Assembly (NCBI GenBank): GCA_030549775.1
Contig: CM060175.1
Coordinates: forward strand, 64,779,245-64,843,244
DNA length: 64,000 nt
Origin: Tamarix chinensis
Taxonomy: Eukaryota > Streptophyta > Magnoliopsida > Caryophyllales > Tamaricaceae
Direction: 5' to 3'
Shown here piece by piece: positions 11,506 through 23,989 of this stretch; the stretch's first letter is position 1; each line of letters opens with the position of its first letter. The notes below the pieces were generated by a model. The model ran no database searches, was not told the DNA's origin, and saw nothing but the letters and a program-made list of their open reading frames with translations. The translations under genes were made by a program, and so were the position numbers.

Positions 11506-12179
11506 CCCTAATCACCCCTTCTTCTCACTTTTTTTTCACCCTTCAAAATATCTAATCTCTCTAGCACTTGTGTTCCCTCCTCTCCACTTTTAGTTTGATT
11601 TGAAGTTCTTTTCACCCTTTTAATCCTTCCTCTAGCTCCTTGTTTTATCTTTAAGCAAGAGTGAGTTAGATTTAGGAGGAGGTTGAGTTTCTCTTAGTTG
11701 AATCTTCCTCTATTTTCTCTTGGATTTGGTAGGTCTATTTTCCTTTATAGTTCAAGTTATGATTTTTGAAAATTATTCAATGATTTCTAAAATTTTATCT
11801 TACCTTTTTTAAAGGTTTTGGAAGTTGAGAATATTCCAGGATGAGTTTTTCCCATTAGTGGAAATTTTTCTAGCACCAAGTAAGTCATTCTTACCTCTGA
11901 AATGTAGCCTGAATAAGCATACGATGTGATGTATTCTAGAAAGTTTTAATTTTATAGGTATGCATGAGATTTTGACTTCAGATTGATGCTTGTTGATTTT
12001 TTTGTGAGTCTTGAGGGGAATGCATGATTTTAGAGAAAATAGGGTTGATTTGCTCAAATCTGAAGCATGCTTTAGTTTATGAGTTGGTAAAATATTAACA
12101 TATTTCTATGATATGTTTTGGTTTGAATTTGGTAGGATTTTAGGGTGTTATTCACATGAAAATTTTTATGTTTTGTGCT

Positions 12180-12500
12180 GTTTGTGGGCAGACCGATCGA
12201 CTAGTTAGGTCAAACCAATCGACTAGTCCTTAAAACAATCAACTGGTTAACCTAAATTAATCAACCAGATGGTTTATGGTGGCCTTGATCACTATTTGCT
12301 TAAACCCATTGGTTGGTTTGGTAGAATTGATCAAATGGTCTTAGGACAGTTGATTAGTTTGGCCAAATCGATCGATCGGTTTAAGAGAACCTTGGGTTTG
12401 GTTGAGCTAAATTGATCGACTAGTTGACCCAAATCGATCAACTAGTTGGTGAAATCATTTGATTGGTTAGGCCAAACCAATTAACTGGTTCGGCCAGACT
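12180..12500 (+). repeat. Degenerate CGATCGACTAGTT-type tandem array in F1
   Basis: Roughly 10 imperfect copies of a 20-25 bp unit of the type ATCGACTAGTTGGCCAAAC, rich in short palindromes (ATCGAT, CTAG). A smaller block is at 10980-11100. The same units appear in F5 at 48030-48300 and 50945-51040. Confidence 0.75.
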
Positions 12501-14142
12501 GTATGATTTTGATCTTTTGACCTTAATATGCTTTGAGACTATGCCTAATACTACTGTACAATTATTTAATGATGGAAACATACTTTTTGGCATCAATTGG
12601 TAGCCTAATAGATGGATTAAATGGATTATAATTCATGACATTCCTAATAGGAGTTTGTGAAGACCTTAGTGAAAAAGCCTAAATAAGTATGTTATAACTT
12701 TAAAGTGTAATGTAATCTGGATTATTGGCCTAAAATGAATTATCCTGATGGATTGATTAATATTGGTTAAGCACTAATGGAAATCTCACCACATGGTTGG
12801 AGGTGAAAATGGTTAAGATGGAATAAGTATATGGATGCGTTACTTGGATGTTATATGGGCCTTGTATGATCACATAACCTTGGAAAATAGCATACTAATC
12901 ACTTAAAGTGGAAGATAATCAAGTTGTGTATGGGTTTGGGTTACCCAATCCTTGATAGCCACTAGGGGGTTAGTCCACCTTCAGTCATTTATTGGTTCTT
13001 TTGGGGGGGATCCTAGTAGATTTTTGTGTCTTACCTACTCTATACATTGATGATGTACCAGGGGGTATCGATAATAAAAGGTTTGGTCACCTAGGTGGTT
13101 TTTTGTCTTCAGCTGAACTTTATGCCCATTGGTGGTTACTTAGCTTTGGTCAAACATTATATTCATTGGTGGTTTCTTAGATTCATCCGGACTTTATGTC
13201 CTTTGGTTTGGATAGACTTCTATGGTATGTGAGACCATGGGGTGGTGCATAGTCCATTGCCCGGTAATAATTAAAAATAAATGTGTCAATAAAGAGAAAA
13301 ATAAAAAGGAAAGAACGTGAAGAGGAATAATGACCTTTAAATAGATGACCTAATGGATTACGTATGTTGGAAGATAGAACCAGTGGCATATCATGTGAAT
13401 GGATGGTAGAAACCCTAATAGTTATTTGAATAACATGCTTAGTAAATTGGATGTTGTGTTACATTGGTAAGGATGATGAGACCTAAATTGTCTGAGGGGT
13501 GTATGGTATGAAGTTATGATGCATTGAAGGACCATGATAGAACATGTAAATCTACTTATATGGCATATGTATGATATATGTTAGTATGATTCCCTCATGA
13601 TGCTAGGACTTCATATGCTTGCGGCTCCCATTTGGGAGGTAACTTGACTTACTCATTGTGTAGCATACTGATATGCATGTTTGCGTGGTCACCTATTCAT
13701 TTCCATAAGAAAAGAACCAAGTGCTAGTTTTTAAGCATGATCGGTAGTAGGCCTGCCTCATTTTGGGCATGAGACTTGAGACCATGGACATCTAGAGACT
13801 TTTGTGCAATCCTTGATGGACCCGAGTTTGTGCTACGCCCCACTTTTTTTTTTTTTAATTATATACTTTGGTTTACTCCCCCTTTCAAGTATTTGAATAG
13901 TCAAGGATCATCGAGGTTTTGTTCTTGTAAACATTTTATTTAGGTATCTATATACCATGTTTCTTGCGCACTCTATTTCTTATATTTCATTTGGTTTATT
14001 AGCCTTGTATCTAATATAGGACGGGTGTCTACTGCCTATCCTTTGTTAGGTGCGTTAGTAGTACCCTATTTTTTCCAGGAAAATTCCACTACGTTTTAAA
14101 ATGAAATTTTTTAATAGTGAAACATAAAGGTGTTGCATGTAA

Positions 14143-14612
14143 TCTAGATGTGATCAAGGAGTGAAATAAATGCCTGATTGTCCAGGATTAGAATTGTTGT
14201 GGCTAAGTTCTAATCATTTTAATCATGTTAATCACACATGATACATGATTTATTTAATCAAAACTTCTCCAAACATGACCTTAAAATTTATGGGAACATA
14301 ACCATAAAAGAAAGAATAACAATAAAAAAAGTAGAAAAACATAGGGCACCCATGTTTATAAAACACGTCCGTGTTTTCTTAATCCCAAAGATTGTTGAGA
14401 GCCTGAGAAAAAATATGATCCCCTATATTTTAAAAACATGAACCATGTTTTTACATCAGACAACAAGGTTGAGATTTGTAAATAAAACATGAATTTTGTT
14501 TCCTCTCAACGAAGAACAATTTCACTATTTTCCAAAACTTGACCATACAAACATACAAGTTTAAGAAATGATGATTAAACTAAATCAAATATGTCAAAAA
14601 AGAGGCCATTAA
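14143..14612 (-). other. Copia-1 leader
   Basis: Untranslated sequence between primer site and gag, continued at 10471-10818 beyond F1. No domain. Confidence 0.6.
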
Positions 14613-14625
14613 GGCTCTAATACCA
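14613..14625 (-). other. Primer-binding site of Copia-1
   Basis: The minus strand reads TGGTATTAGAGCC two bases after the LTR end TAACA. This is one change from TGGTATCAGAGC, the site complementary to initiator methionine tRNA used by many plant copia elements. Confidence 0.85.
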
Positions 14626-15362
14626 AATGTTATAAGGAGTTTAATGTCATGAATTATAATAAACAATTAATACATCAAATTCATACATAATTCAATGATA
14701 AACGTGTGAAACTGTAACACCCCAAAATTCACTACTTTTTTTTTTTTGAAAGCGGAAGCAATTAAATTATAAATGCTTAAAACCTGTGAATTCTGGGAAT
14801 GTTACCGCCACACTTAGTACTAGACCAGTTCTCTCCGACCGTTCCAGTACCAAGTGCTAAGGCTAAAGGAAAGATTTATGTTAAATTCAAATTAACAATT
14901 CATAAAAGAATTCAAAAGATCTTACAACAAAATCAGAGTACGCATAAACATTTATAAACACTTGTAACTTACAAATAGAAATACATTTAAATAAGATAAA
15001 ACCCGATGGGTCAAATGCCGGATTGCCTACTCACTCAAGTCAGGCCTGCCACCCCAAACAATCTCTGATCTTAAACCTGCACAAGCGGTCTGCTCCCCAC
15101 CATCGGTGGATCATCACAGGACCCATCAACCAAGGTAGTATCAGTACGGGTCCAGTACTGAGTAAGGTGAAATGATCGCTAAGGCCAACACATAAAAACA
15201 CAAGCCATGCAGAAAAATAGAAGAACACAAACATAATTGCATATGATCAACCAGGTAAAAGTAAGAAGGCCCATATATAATCCAGATTAATCATTTCATT
15301 AATCTCTTATCAGAGTCCGATACACACCAAACTTTTTATCAAATCCATGCGAGTACGGAAGC

Positions 15363-15695
15363 CCCCACTATTATAGCCGGTGGATCGGAGGCACATAGGG
15401 TATCATACCCTAACCACTATTATAGCCGGTGGATCGGATACACATAGGACTACGCGTCCTAACCACTATTCCTAACCGGTGGATCGGTTGGCTCCGGCTC
15501 GCATGGTGTTCCACTGTAAGTAATTAGTATCTTTTAAGCACTCTGGTTTGTGACCGTTGAGCTCGGGAACCCCCACTATTATAACCGGTGGATCGGTCAC
15601 ACATAGGACATCATGTCCTAACCACTATTATAACCGGTGGATCGGTCGCACATAGGGTAAAAACCCTAACCACTATTCCGAACCGGTGGATCGGT
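15363..15695 (-). repeat. CCACTATT..CCGGTGG array of F2
   Basis: Six units in two superunits (starts at about 15366 and 15574, period about 208 bp). Each unit reads CCACTATTATAGCCGGTGG or close, followed by ATCGG and a spacer with CACATAGG. The superunits are separated by a TCCACTGTAAGTAATTAG block. Confidence 0.85.
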
Positions 15696-16329
15696 TGGTC
15701 CCGTCTCAACGATCTTCCTCTTTAGATAATTAATGTTTTAAGTATCTTATTCAAAGGCTTTCACCAACCATGCATAAATCACCACACATCACAAATCATA
15801 AAATTCCATAATTACACTTTAATTACCAAATACACGTGATAACCCAAAACTCTAAGCAGCCCCAAACATCCATAGTTAACTACTCCAAACCCTAATTCAG
15901 TGTCCTCCGTACCCTTAATTTGCTCCACGTGCTATTTTCCATTCCAAGTGCTCAAACACCCAAACAACACTTACATTACCTTCCTTACATCCCAAATCAA
16001 CTTTCCACACGTAAATTTCATACCCATGCAAACATTAATCCCCCCATGCAAACCTTCGAACCTTTCTCATGTAAACCATAAAATTCCACGTGAAGCCCTA
16101 AATTAAACCATACAAACCCTAATACCACCATACAACCTTAATATCATCATACAAACCCTAATACCAACATACATCCATTAATACCACCAGGTAAACCCTA
16201 GATTCCGTCATACAAAACCATAAATTCAATCCAACCAAAACCAAAGATTCACCCATTCCAAACCCTAAATTCAAACCATAAAGATTCTTCCATACCAAAC
16301 CCTAAATTCAAGCCATAAAGATTCTTCCA

Positions 16330-16800
16330 CATAAAATTATAAATTAGAATCTCCCAAGGAAAACTATAAATTGAATTCCCCCAAGCAAATCATAAATTAG
16401 ATTCCACCATATAATATCATAAAATACATTTTCCCAAATAACATCATGAATTAGATTCTCCCAAACAAATTATAAATTAACTCTCCCAATCAAATCATAA
16501 CTTAAATTCTCCCATATAATATTATAAATTACATTCTCCCAAATAACATCATAAACTAAATTCTCCCAAACAAATTATAAATTCGATTATCCCATATAAC
16601 ATCATAAATTAGATTCTCCCAATTAACACCATAAATTAGATTCTCCCAAACACACCATAAATTCGATAACATCATAAATTACCGTCTCCCAAATAACATC
16701 CTAAATTAGATTCTCCCAACGAACCATAAATTCTGCTCTTTCACACATAAAATCATACATTAGATTACTCCTTATAAAACCATAAAATTAGGTTAACTCA
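16330..16800 (-). repeat. ATTCTCCCA minisatellite of F2
   Basis: Degenerate units of about 26 bp, each with TTCTCCCA followed by AT-rich sequence such as AATAACATCATAAATTAGA. It is the reverse complement of the GGGAGAAT array in F3. Confidence 0.9.
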
Positions 16801-17299
16801 CTTCCCTTAGTCAACTTCTTTCCCTATCCTCCTTTTTCATCCATTCTCCCACACAAACCACATCAACATTCCCTCGTGCATGTCTTATGGGGTCACAATA
16901 CATATCATCATACAATTAATACACATACCATGCATACCATACATCAACTCCAAGACATACCACATATAAAATAGTTGATTATAATAAACGTTAGATACAT
17001 AACATGTGAAAACACATAAGAGACATAAGCACATAAAAGGCCTTAGCACTCCTTACCTAAAACGACACCGGTCTTGGAGCACGCTCCTATTCCACTTGAG
17101 GGATTTGACTGGGCTCACCTACTATGGGGAAGAAATACTAGGATTAGCTTCCTTCCTATACTACTATTAGTTTCTAATTTATCTTAAGTCTTGATTCTTA
17201 ATTAATTATGCCCAAAACCACTAAAACATTAATACATACTATTATAATTTAAAGTAAAAAGGTGATATAAGGGTTTCTGCCCCTTTACCGAAATAAAGT

Positions 17300-17900
17300 T
17301 AGTAAAGGTAATAATAATAATAATATTTATTATAATAATAATTTTAATAATAACAAATTATTACTAATAGTAGTAATATTAATAGAAAACTTAATAATAA
17401 TAATCTAAGCCTTAAATTTACAAAGTGGATTTCAAAACCTCCCCATTTAATGATAATACTATTTGAAATGTAAAAAGATATTAATATTATACATATACTT
17501 ATTATATAAAGTTAATATGGTTAATAATAATAAGATAATTAGTAATAATGTTAAAAATGCTAAAAATAATAATAAAAGGCAAAGCTACGAGACTTAGTTA
17601 AAATTTTAGGTTTCTAATTCTCCTGAAATAATTGCAGTATCAAATAATTAATTATACTAACAATAATAATATTAATTATATTAATAATAATATTATTAAA
17701 CATGTAATAATTACATTAAATAGGAAAAATTCGAGAATAATAATTTATCTTACTCAATAATACTCCCAGACCTGTCAACCAAATTTAGAAATTAAAATAC
17801 AGTTGATAACAACAATAATAATAATTATAATAATAATAATTAAACTCGAATTAGCATTAAAAATTAGAATAAAAGCATAATAATTATCAATAAATCGAAA
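17300..17900. repeat. AT-rich TAATAA-type spacer of F2
   Basis: Dense TAA/TAT trinucleotide-like sequence, nearly all A and T, matching 35880-36480 in F3 in reverse. In F3 the first part lies between donor- and acceptor-like sites. Confidence 0.8.
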
Positions 17901-18388
17901 GTAAATATTTAAAAGTTCTAGGGTTTCACCTTGAGCTGGAGAGTATTGGTTTCACCGGAGGTGGTTCCCGGAGGTGGCCGGAAAATGGGTCTAAGAGGGC
18001 CAAAAATTAGGAAAATGGGTAATGGAGAAGAAGAAAAATTAAAATAATTATATGGGGCTGTAGAGGATAATTAGTAGGATTTAATGGTTGGTTTGGAAGG
18101 TGTTATAAGCGGCGCATGTGGTGGTGGAGGGTGGTTCAACGTCTCGGGGTGAAATTTTCTGTCGAAGCAACTAACCAACTTTGCATGGTTATGGCAGCTC
18201 ATTCAAGAAGAATCGAAGGATTTTAAGGGCTTAGTTAGATAGAGGGAATTTCAGGGAAGAGATTGGTAGCAAGAGGAGGTGTTGAAGTTGGCCGGGGAAG
18301 GAGATAATGGCGTCTGATGGGGCGGTGGCTGGGCGATTCTGACTTAGGGTTTCGGAAGGAAGAAGTCTCGACCACACTCACAACCAGG

Positions 18389-18397
18389 CTATTTAAA
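18389..18397 (-). promoter_or_regulatory. TATA-like site of F2
   Basis: The minus strand reads TTTAAATAG where F3 has TATAAATAG, so the box has one substitution here. Confidence 0.5.
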
Positions 18398-18559
18398 GGG
18401 TTTAGATGGGTTATTAGGGTTTTGGAGGTCTGCAGGATGGGTTTGGGTTATAGGATTTGGGTGGCCGGTGGCAGTAATCGACCGGCGATTGCTTGGGTTT
18501 GGTCGAAGATTCGAGAAGCCAGAGAGAGAGAATGAGAGAGAGTTAAGGTTAATTGACTA

Positions 18560-19080
18560 ATCCAAGATAATGTGCGAGCTGCTAGGAAGAGAAGGATAGG
18601 TGACTCGGCAGGTCAGGAATCTCGCAGCCGGTGCCGCCATTTTCGGCGCAGAAGTTGCAGGCTGTCGTCGGCATCGGGGAAGAAGGAGGGAGAAGAAAGG
18701 AGGAAGGGGGTGGGCCGGTCGGCCGGGAAGGAAAAGAAGGGGGTGAACCGGGCCGGTCGCGCCGGTTACGTTGTTCATTAAATGGGACGACGCGTTGAGA
18801 GACGAGAAGGAATGAAACGCAGCGCGTAGAGGGCGGAAGAAGGGCGACGCCGCGCGGGCTGGCTCATTAAACAACACGACGAGTTTTGGTAACAAAATGG
18901 ACAAAACGCAGCGCTCTGAAGGCGGGAGAAGGAGGCGCGCGGGCTGGGCCGAAGGAAAGGAAGAAAAAGAGGAACTGGGCCGCTGGGCTGGCCCAGTTCG
19001 GAGAGGAGAAAAAAGAAAAAGAAAAGAAGAAGAAGAAAAAAGAAGAAAGAAGGAAAAAGGAAAAGGGAAAAAGGAAAAAT
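18560..19080 (-). promoter_or_regulatory. GC-rich U3 promoter block of F2
   Basis: An island of high GC and many CpG in an otherwise AT-rich window. It holds repeated AAACGCAGCG-like and GACGACGCGTT-like sites next to CATTAAA, a TGCCGCCATTTTCGGCG site, and a purine-rich run at 18955-19078. Open frames on both strands here are composition artefacts. Confidence 0.6.
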
Positions 19081-20111
19081 AATTATTTGGGATAATTAAA
19101 TTAATTAGAATATTTTGGATATTTAAAAATATTAATATTTAAATAAAATAATATTTAAAATCCCTTTTTAGGCTAAATTAGGATTTTTAAAAGATTTTCC
19201 ACAAATTCCTTTTTAATTAGCAAAACACCCTAATTTTCTATAATTAAATTATTTATAAAATTAATATTAATTTGAAAATAGTTTCTCCTTCTTATTTTAA
19301 ATAAAATAATTTATTTAATTAATTTTCAAAATAAAATGCTTAATTAGCTAAAATACCCAAATCCTTTTCTAATAAAAATACTTATAAATTTCTTCTTAAT
19401 TTCTCTAATTAAATATCCTTTTATTTTAATAAAAATAATTTATTTAAATAAATTTCTAATAAAACCTCATTTAAATATAATTTATAAAATTAGGAATTTT
19501 CGGGGCATTTCAGAAACCCTAATGCATGATAGAAGCATTCAACTATGCAAAATTTAACTATATAATCCTTGTTGAGGATCATTAGAGACGTACCTCCAAC
19601 CATTGATGAAATTAATTTAATAGAAATGTAATTGATAAAGAATTCGATCACAATTTGTTGGTTCTATTCTCTCAATCCTCGACTTGATGGTGTGTGTCTC
19701 TTTACTATATTGAGAACAGGGACCTACTTTTATTTTTCTTTTTCTTCTTTTATTTCACACAAAAATCAACCTAAAATTATGAATAAGAAGCCTCTCATTT
19801 CATCCCTCTCTTTTAAGTATATGTGTGCATGAGTAAAACTCCTACTCTGCAAAAAAAAGAATGTTCAACACTTTCGTAGTGCCCCAAACCTTTTTCATAT
19901 ATGCAAATTAGAGGGTTGAGGGTTAGTTATTATAACCAACTCTTTATTTTCCCTCCTCATTTCAAAAGTAGAATTTTGATATAAATTAATTTATTATATC
20001 CTTTATTTTCTTATCACATGATACACATATGCTTGCATCCACACTTACTTAATTATAATTATACCATTAATAATTAGATTGAGAGATTAAGGTTAGGCTT
20101 AATTACTAACA

Positions 20112-20589
20112 TAGTACCACATAAGATAAACTTTATGTCTAATTTAATATGTACCACACCAAGAGTTAATATATACAAGCGTTAATATAAAATACTTTAT
20201 TTATAATATAATAGCAATAACTTTATAAAACTAAACTATATATTAACATTATACAAGCCCTAGTTAGGATTTTTATGCTAAATGTTATGTATAATTTGTG
20301 TATCATCATGTTGATATGATTATGTTGTTTATTTCATTTTTTTAATATTATGATGTGGTAATGTGGTATTATATGATGGAAAATAAGTAGGAATAAGGAA
20401 GCATGCATTTATACGATATTGTTGTAATAATCCATATGTTGTAAGCCATAAGTGAAATAACATGATATATAGGAAGGTAATGTGGGTTTGAATAAGTATT
20501 TTAAGAGGTAAATGAGTATATTTAATATGTATGGTGATGTAATAAATTGAGGATTTGAAAATAATGGAATCAGACATATAGGGTTTTTT
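20112..20589. other. AT-rich spacer, nothing recognised
   Basis: Between the Copia-1 LTR end and the next giant-LTR-like copy. Frames on the minus strand here are AT-rich noise. Confidence 0.5.
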
Positions 20590-22140
20590 GTAAAATAAGG
20601 GTGTTTGGCTATCCTTAGGGGTATTTTGGTAAATATGGGTTTAACATGGAAATTTTGGAGTTTTAATGTGTTATATGGTTTAAAATATTCTAAGTATATC
20701 ATGTGAAAATTTTGTAGCAATTACTTAAATCTAAAAATAAAATAAAATAGAAAATGACTTAAATTAGGAATAGTCACCTTAAAAGTTAGGCTAATATCGC
20801 ATGTGTAAAGTATTGGAGTTAGACTATGATTTTTAGATATTTTGTTAATATCAAAATTTTAGGAAATAATATTAAATTTGGTGATTATATGAGTCTTATG
20901 GGGAAAGTTATAACTAACTTATAAAATAATTTTTTCGCAAGTGTTGCAAATCGTAACTCTAGAGATAGGGTTGTTATCATATGTGTAAGATGTGGGAGTT
21001 AGACCTTAATTTTTAAATATGTTGATACAAATAATATTTGAGGAATGTATGCTAAAACTGGTGGTTAAATGATAAATATGGAAGAAGTTATGCTTATAAT
21101 GTGAAATTAGGGTTTTGTAGGGAAATTATGGACCCATTCCTTGAGGATGGCCTGATAACTATATGGTTGTACTCTACATATTTCAATTTTGTGAAGTGCA
21201 TATCTATGTGAGTCCCTCATGATGATATAACCAATTATAAATAATATATTGATCATTTAAAGTAAAAGATCACGTGGTTCGGATCTAGTTATTTTAAGTG
21301 TCCGTTCCACCGCATGTTAATAGTGACTTAAGAGCATATTGTCCTAAGAAGTGCATCAATCTATTCCATCAGATTAAGAGTAGTGATTCCCTAAAATCAA
21401 AATGAATGTAAATATGATTATGAGATAATTACTAATGGATAAGACATTAATCACTTAAAGAGAAAGATTATGTGAGTTGGGATTGAGGTGTTATGTTCGT
21501 TCCACCAAGCGATAATAGTGGCTCAGTTGTATTTTTCCTTGAGAAGTGCTTCAAACCATTATACCAATTTAAAAATAGTAGTCAAGAACATGTTGCCCTA
21601 GTATATGTCGATTTTGTTATACTCGACGATAATAATGGCTTAAGTGCGTTTTTCTTTAAAAGGTACTTCAGTCCGTACCACCGGATTAAAAATAGTGGTT
21701 GATCCCTGAACTCAAAGTAAATAAAAGAATGAATTATGTTTATATCTAATAATGGGATCTAGAATCAGTATTTACTTTGCATCATTTTATGTTACCACGT
21801 ATGCATGCTTATTCTCTAATGTGAACTAATTTTTTCTATATAACCTTATTGCAATTGTATTGCTACTTTACTCGGTATGTTGTGTACTGATCATTCTTTC
21901 CATAGGTACTACTCATTCCCCTGAGTAGAGGGCTTGGATGTTTTTGTGCATGCCGATGAGGACCATTTGGATAGTTTTGTTACTTATGATACCTTATGTG
22001 AGGAGGAGCGATCTTATGTATCGAGTTAGGCGTAGACTCATATTCTTTTATTTGTTGTGTAAAATGTAAGACGTAAATGATAAGTACAAGTATTTGTATA
22101 AAAGAAAGTTATATTAAAAAAATCAAAACTTATTATTTCA
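20590..22140 (+). mobile_element. Partial giant-LTR copy (type A')
   Basis: Direct homologue of 7222-8372, extending further right. Shares TTTGGCTATCCTTA, AATATCGCATGTGTAA, repeated units such as GTCCGTACCACCGGATT followed by AAAAATAGTGG, and a motif TTTAAAGTAAAAGATCACGTG (about 21257). The right part has ACTCGGTATGTTGTGTACTG and a CCTGAGTAGAGGG block comparable to the 3' part of F3. No clean termini found. Confidence 0.65.
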
Positions 22141-22499
22141 ATTTTTCTATTATTATTTAAGTTTTAGATGTTTTGTTATTTTTTTAATGAAGAAAGTATG
22201 AGAGATTTTAAAATTACTTTGATTAATTAGTTGCTAATAAACATATAATTTGCTAAAAAGACTTTTTTTGACGGAGTGAGAAATAAATAATAGATTAGTT
22301 ATCCTAGAGATCTTTCAAAGAAAATTAGGGAGATAATTAATCCAACCAAGAAAGGTAATAGCAAGATTATATGAAAGGAAATGGTAGGCAACGATAACCA
22401 CCCATGCTGAAAAATGGTGATTAAGCAAAACTAGAGATAGGCGAAGACATCACCCGAAATTCTAGACCGACGCAATAAAGAAGGATCGTTTGCTTTGAT

Positions 22500-22900
22500 A
22501 TGGTTGCAGCTAATAGGGATTAATATACCTTCAAAACTAGCATGAAGGGATTGCGCATACATCGTGGTAGCAGCATTTTAGCGAAAATGTTAAAAAAGAA
22601 GGTTATGCCATGTATAATCGGAAAACCCCAAGAGGCATTTGTACAAGAAAGACATTCTGGATGGGCATTAGCAGCAAATGTTGTTATGCATTGGATGGAG
22701 AAAAAGAAATAGGGCATCTCCCCAAATTGGACTTCTTATAAGACATACGATAAAGTTGAATGGAGCTGTTAACAACATTCTGGAGCTTATAAGCAGATCT
22801 CTACTGCCCCCCTTTTCCCATTATGATCACGGTCACTCAAGTTTTCAATCGGATGATGGAGAAGGCAGTCAAAGTAAACCAGATGTGGCCTTGCAATTAT
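22500..22900 (+). pseudogene. LINE (L1-type) reverse transcriptase fragment
   Basis: The plus strand encodes, across frames, ILAKMLKKKVMPCIIGKPQ, EAFVQERHSGWALAANVV and YKTYDKVEW. These match the conserved start of plant L1 RT: the KIIAK/IIG segment, the AFV.GR segment and KAYDxVxW. Stops and small indels interrupt it, and the catalytic YADD region is absent. A short 5'- and 3'-truncated remnant with no visible poly(A) tail. Confidence 0.7.
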
Positions 22901-23989
22901 AGTTGTTTGTGTAATATAATATCTAATAATCCGATTCAATATCATAACACAAACCAAATTTAACATATTTTGGCTGCTCTGGGTGTTGTAATAGAAAAGG
23001 CTGGTACTTTTATTTACAATTTGTTATTCTCGCAATCTAATTTAATCATGATTAACCTTTTTAATAAGTTATTATTAATATTTTATTTAAAATTGAGATA
23101 TTTTGGTCGCTCCTGTCATAATAGAAGAGGGGGGCACTTTTACTTAAGTTTTGTTCTTTAAAATTTATTTTTATTTATCTAATTCGATCTTATTTTAATT
23201 GATCTAATTCTATCTTATTTTAATAAACAAAAATAAGGAAAAAAATACGCAACATACTCCTGTATTTTTCTGGATGTATATTAATGAGTTATAGTATATA
23301 AAATGCAGTATGATATTTTAATTAAATAAGCAAATATTTATTATTAACAAATAATAATAATAGTATAGGGTACCTGTCAAAAAATATAAAAGAAAAATAG
23401 GATGATTAAATCTGACATAAAAGCTACTGAATGTATGATATATTTATTACGATAAATTTATTCTTTTATAATATCTAATATTGTGAATAAAATAATTTTT
23501 TAAATTAAACAAATTTTCTATTCTATTATAAATAATATTTTAATTTAATAAAATTCTTACGAACTCAATTAAAAATAATAGTGTAGGAAAGCCAATGAGA
23601 TGAAAAGATGTTAATAATCCTCGAAATGTTTCTCAATATTTTTCTTAATCACCGAAATCCTATTTCTTAGCTCTTTGTGACTGTTCGAACATACGTTCCT
23701 CTAGATAAAAATTGAGACTATCAAATAGAAGTCCCGTCAAAGGGAAAGTTTTGGCGTGTTGCATACTAGTGCATGTCACGTCATTTTGTTTACATACAAT
23801 TTGTATTTCATATCCTATGCCTATGGTGGACTCAAAAGCAAATGATGATCCGTCATACGTCAGCTAATGGAACAGATTCATTGGCCGGCCTTAGGTATTT
23901 TAAGATCCTAAGTGAATATAACGAGGCCTTTTTAATATAATAAAAAATATATTTATATAGAAGAAAATTATTTAAACTTAATTTTCTTG
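22901..23989. other. AT-rich spacer with one short duplication
   Basis: No gene recognised. A diverged repeat of about 70 bp occurs at about 22968-23028 and 23098-23156 (TATTTTGG..GCTC, then GTAATAGAA or ATAATAGAAG, then CACTTTTA or TACTTTTA). Confidence 0.5.

Larger units (their letters stand above)
10824..14137 (+). mobile_element. F1: complete LTR-only element (3.3 kb)
   Basis: Starts TGTAATACCTAATA and ends AAAGGTGTTGCA, flanked by TGTAA at 10819-10823 and 14138-14142. No gag or pol. It carries a TATA box (11497), a CT-rich leader, a donor-like CAAGTAAGTC (about 11877), two blocks of CGACTAGTTGG-type repeats, CACTTAAAGTGGAAGAT (about 12901) and GGGGGTATCGATAATAAAAG (about 13065). The last block and the overall order recur in reverse in F5, so F1 and F5 are one family and F1 is a shorter form. 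It lies in the leader of Copia-1. Confidence 0.85.
14713..19512 (-). mobile_element. F2: complete LTR-only element (4.8 kb)
   Basis: Starts TGTAACACCCCAAAATTC and ends GAATTTTCGGGGCATTTCA, flanked by GAAAC at 14708-14712 and 19513-19517. The two ends are imperfect inverted repeats. It is an inverted, visibly very similar copy of F3 (34259-39298) over its whole length. From the plus-strand left end it contains a block found near the 3' end of F3 and F4 (GGTAGTATCAGTACGGGTCC), the CCGGTGG array, a minisatellite, a splice-like site, AT-rich spacer, a TATA box and a GC-rich promoter-like part. No gag or pol. Orientation minus is inferred from the TATA box. Confidence 0.9.
9480..20111 (-). mobile_element. 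Copia-1: truncated Ty1/copia element, split by F1 and F2
   Basis: Minus-strand Ty1/copia remnant. Its 5' LTR (14628-14712 plus 19518-20111) is followed on the minus strand by a methionine-tRNA-type primer site (14613-14625), a leader (14143-14612 plus 10471-10818) and gag with the start of protease (about 9560-10470). F1 sits in the leader and F2 inside the LTR. The rest of pol and the 3' LTR were not found, so the left limit is approximate. The LTR termini TGTTA..TAACA support the right end. Confidence 0.75.
14628..20111 (-). repeat. 5' LTR of Copia-1, split by F2
   Basis: Plus-strand outer blocks 14628-14712 and 19518-20111 make a 679-bp LTR with termini TGTTA and TAACA; F2 and one copy of GAAAC separate them. 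The outer end TAACA is at 20107-20111. Confidence 0.7.

Noticed and set aside
15363..15695. Regularly spaced repeats that could suggest a CRISPR array
   Set aside because: Units are degenerate, spacers are also related to each other, they lie inside a plant LTR with a TSD, and no cas genes exist.
14713..19512. F2 as a DNA transposon, because of its inverted termini
   Set aside because: TG..CA ends, 5-bp TSD, TATA-driven leader and absence of a transposase fit an LTR better; short inverted termini are normal for LTRs.
20329..20720. Minus-strand frames of 82 and 103 codons
   Set aside because: They overlap the start of a repeat also present at 7222 where the frames are not conserved.
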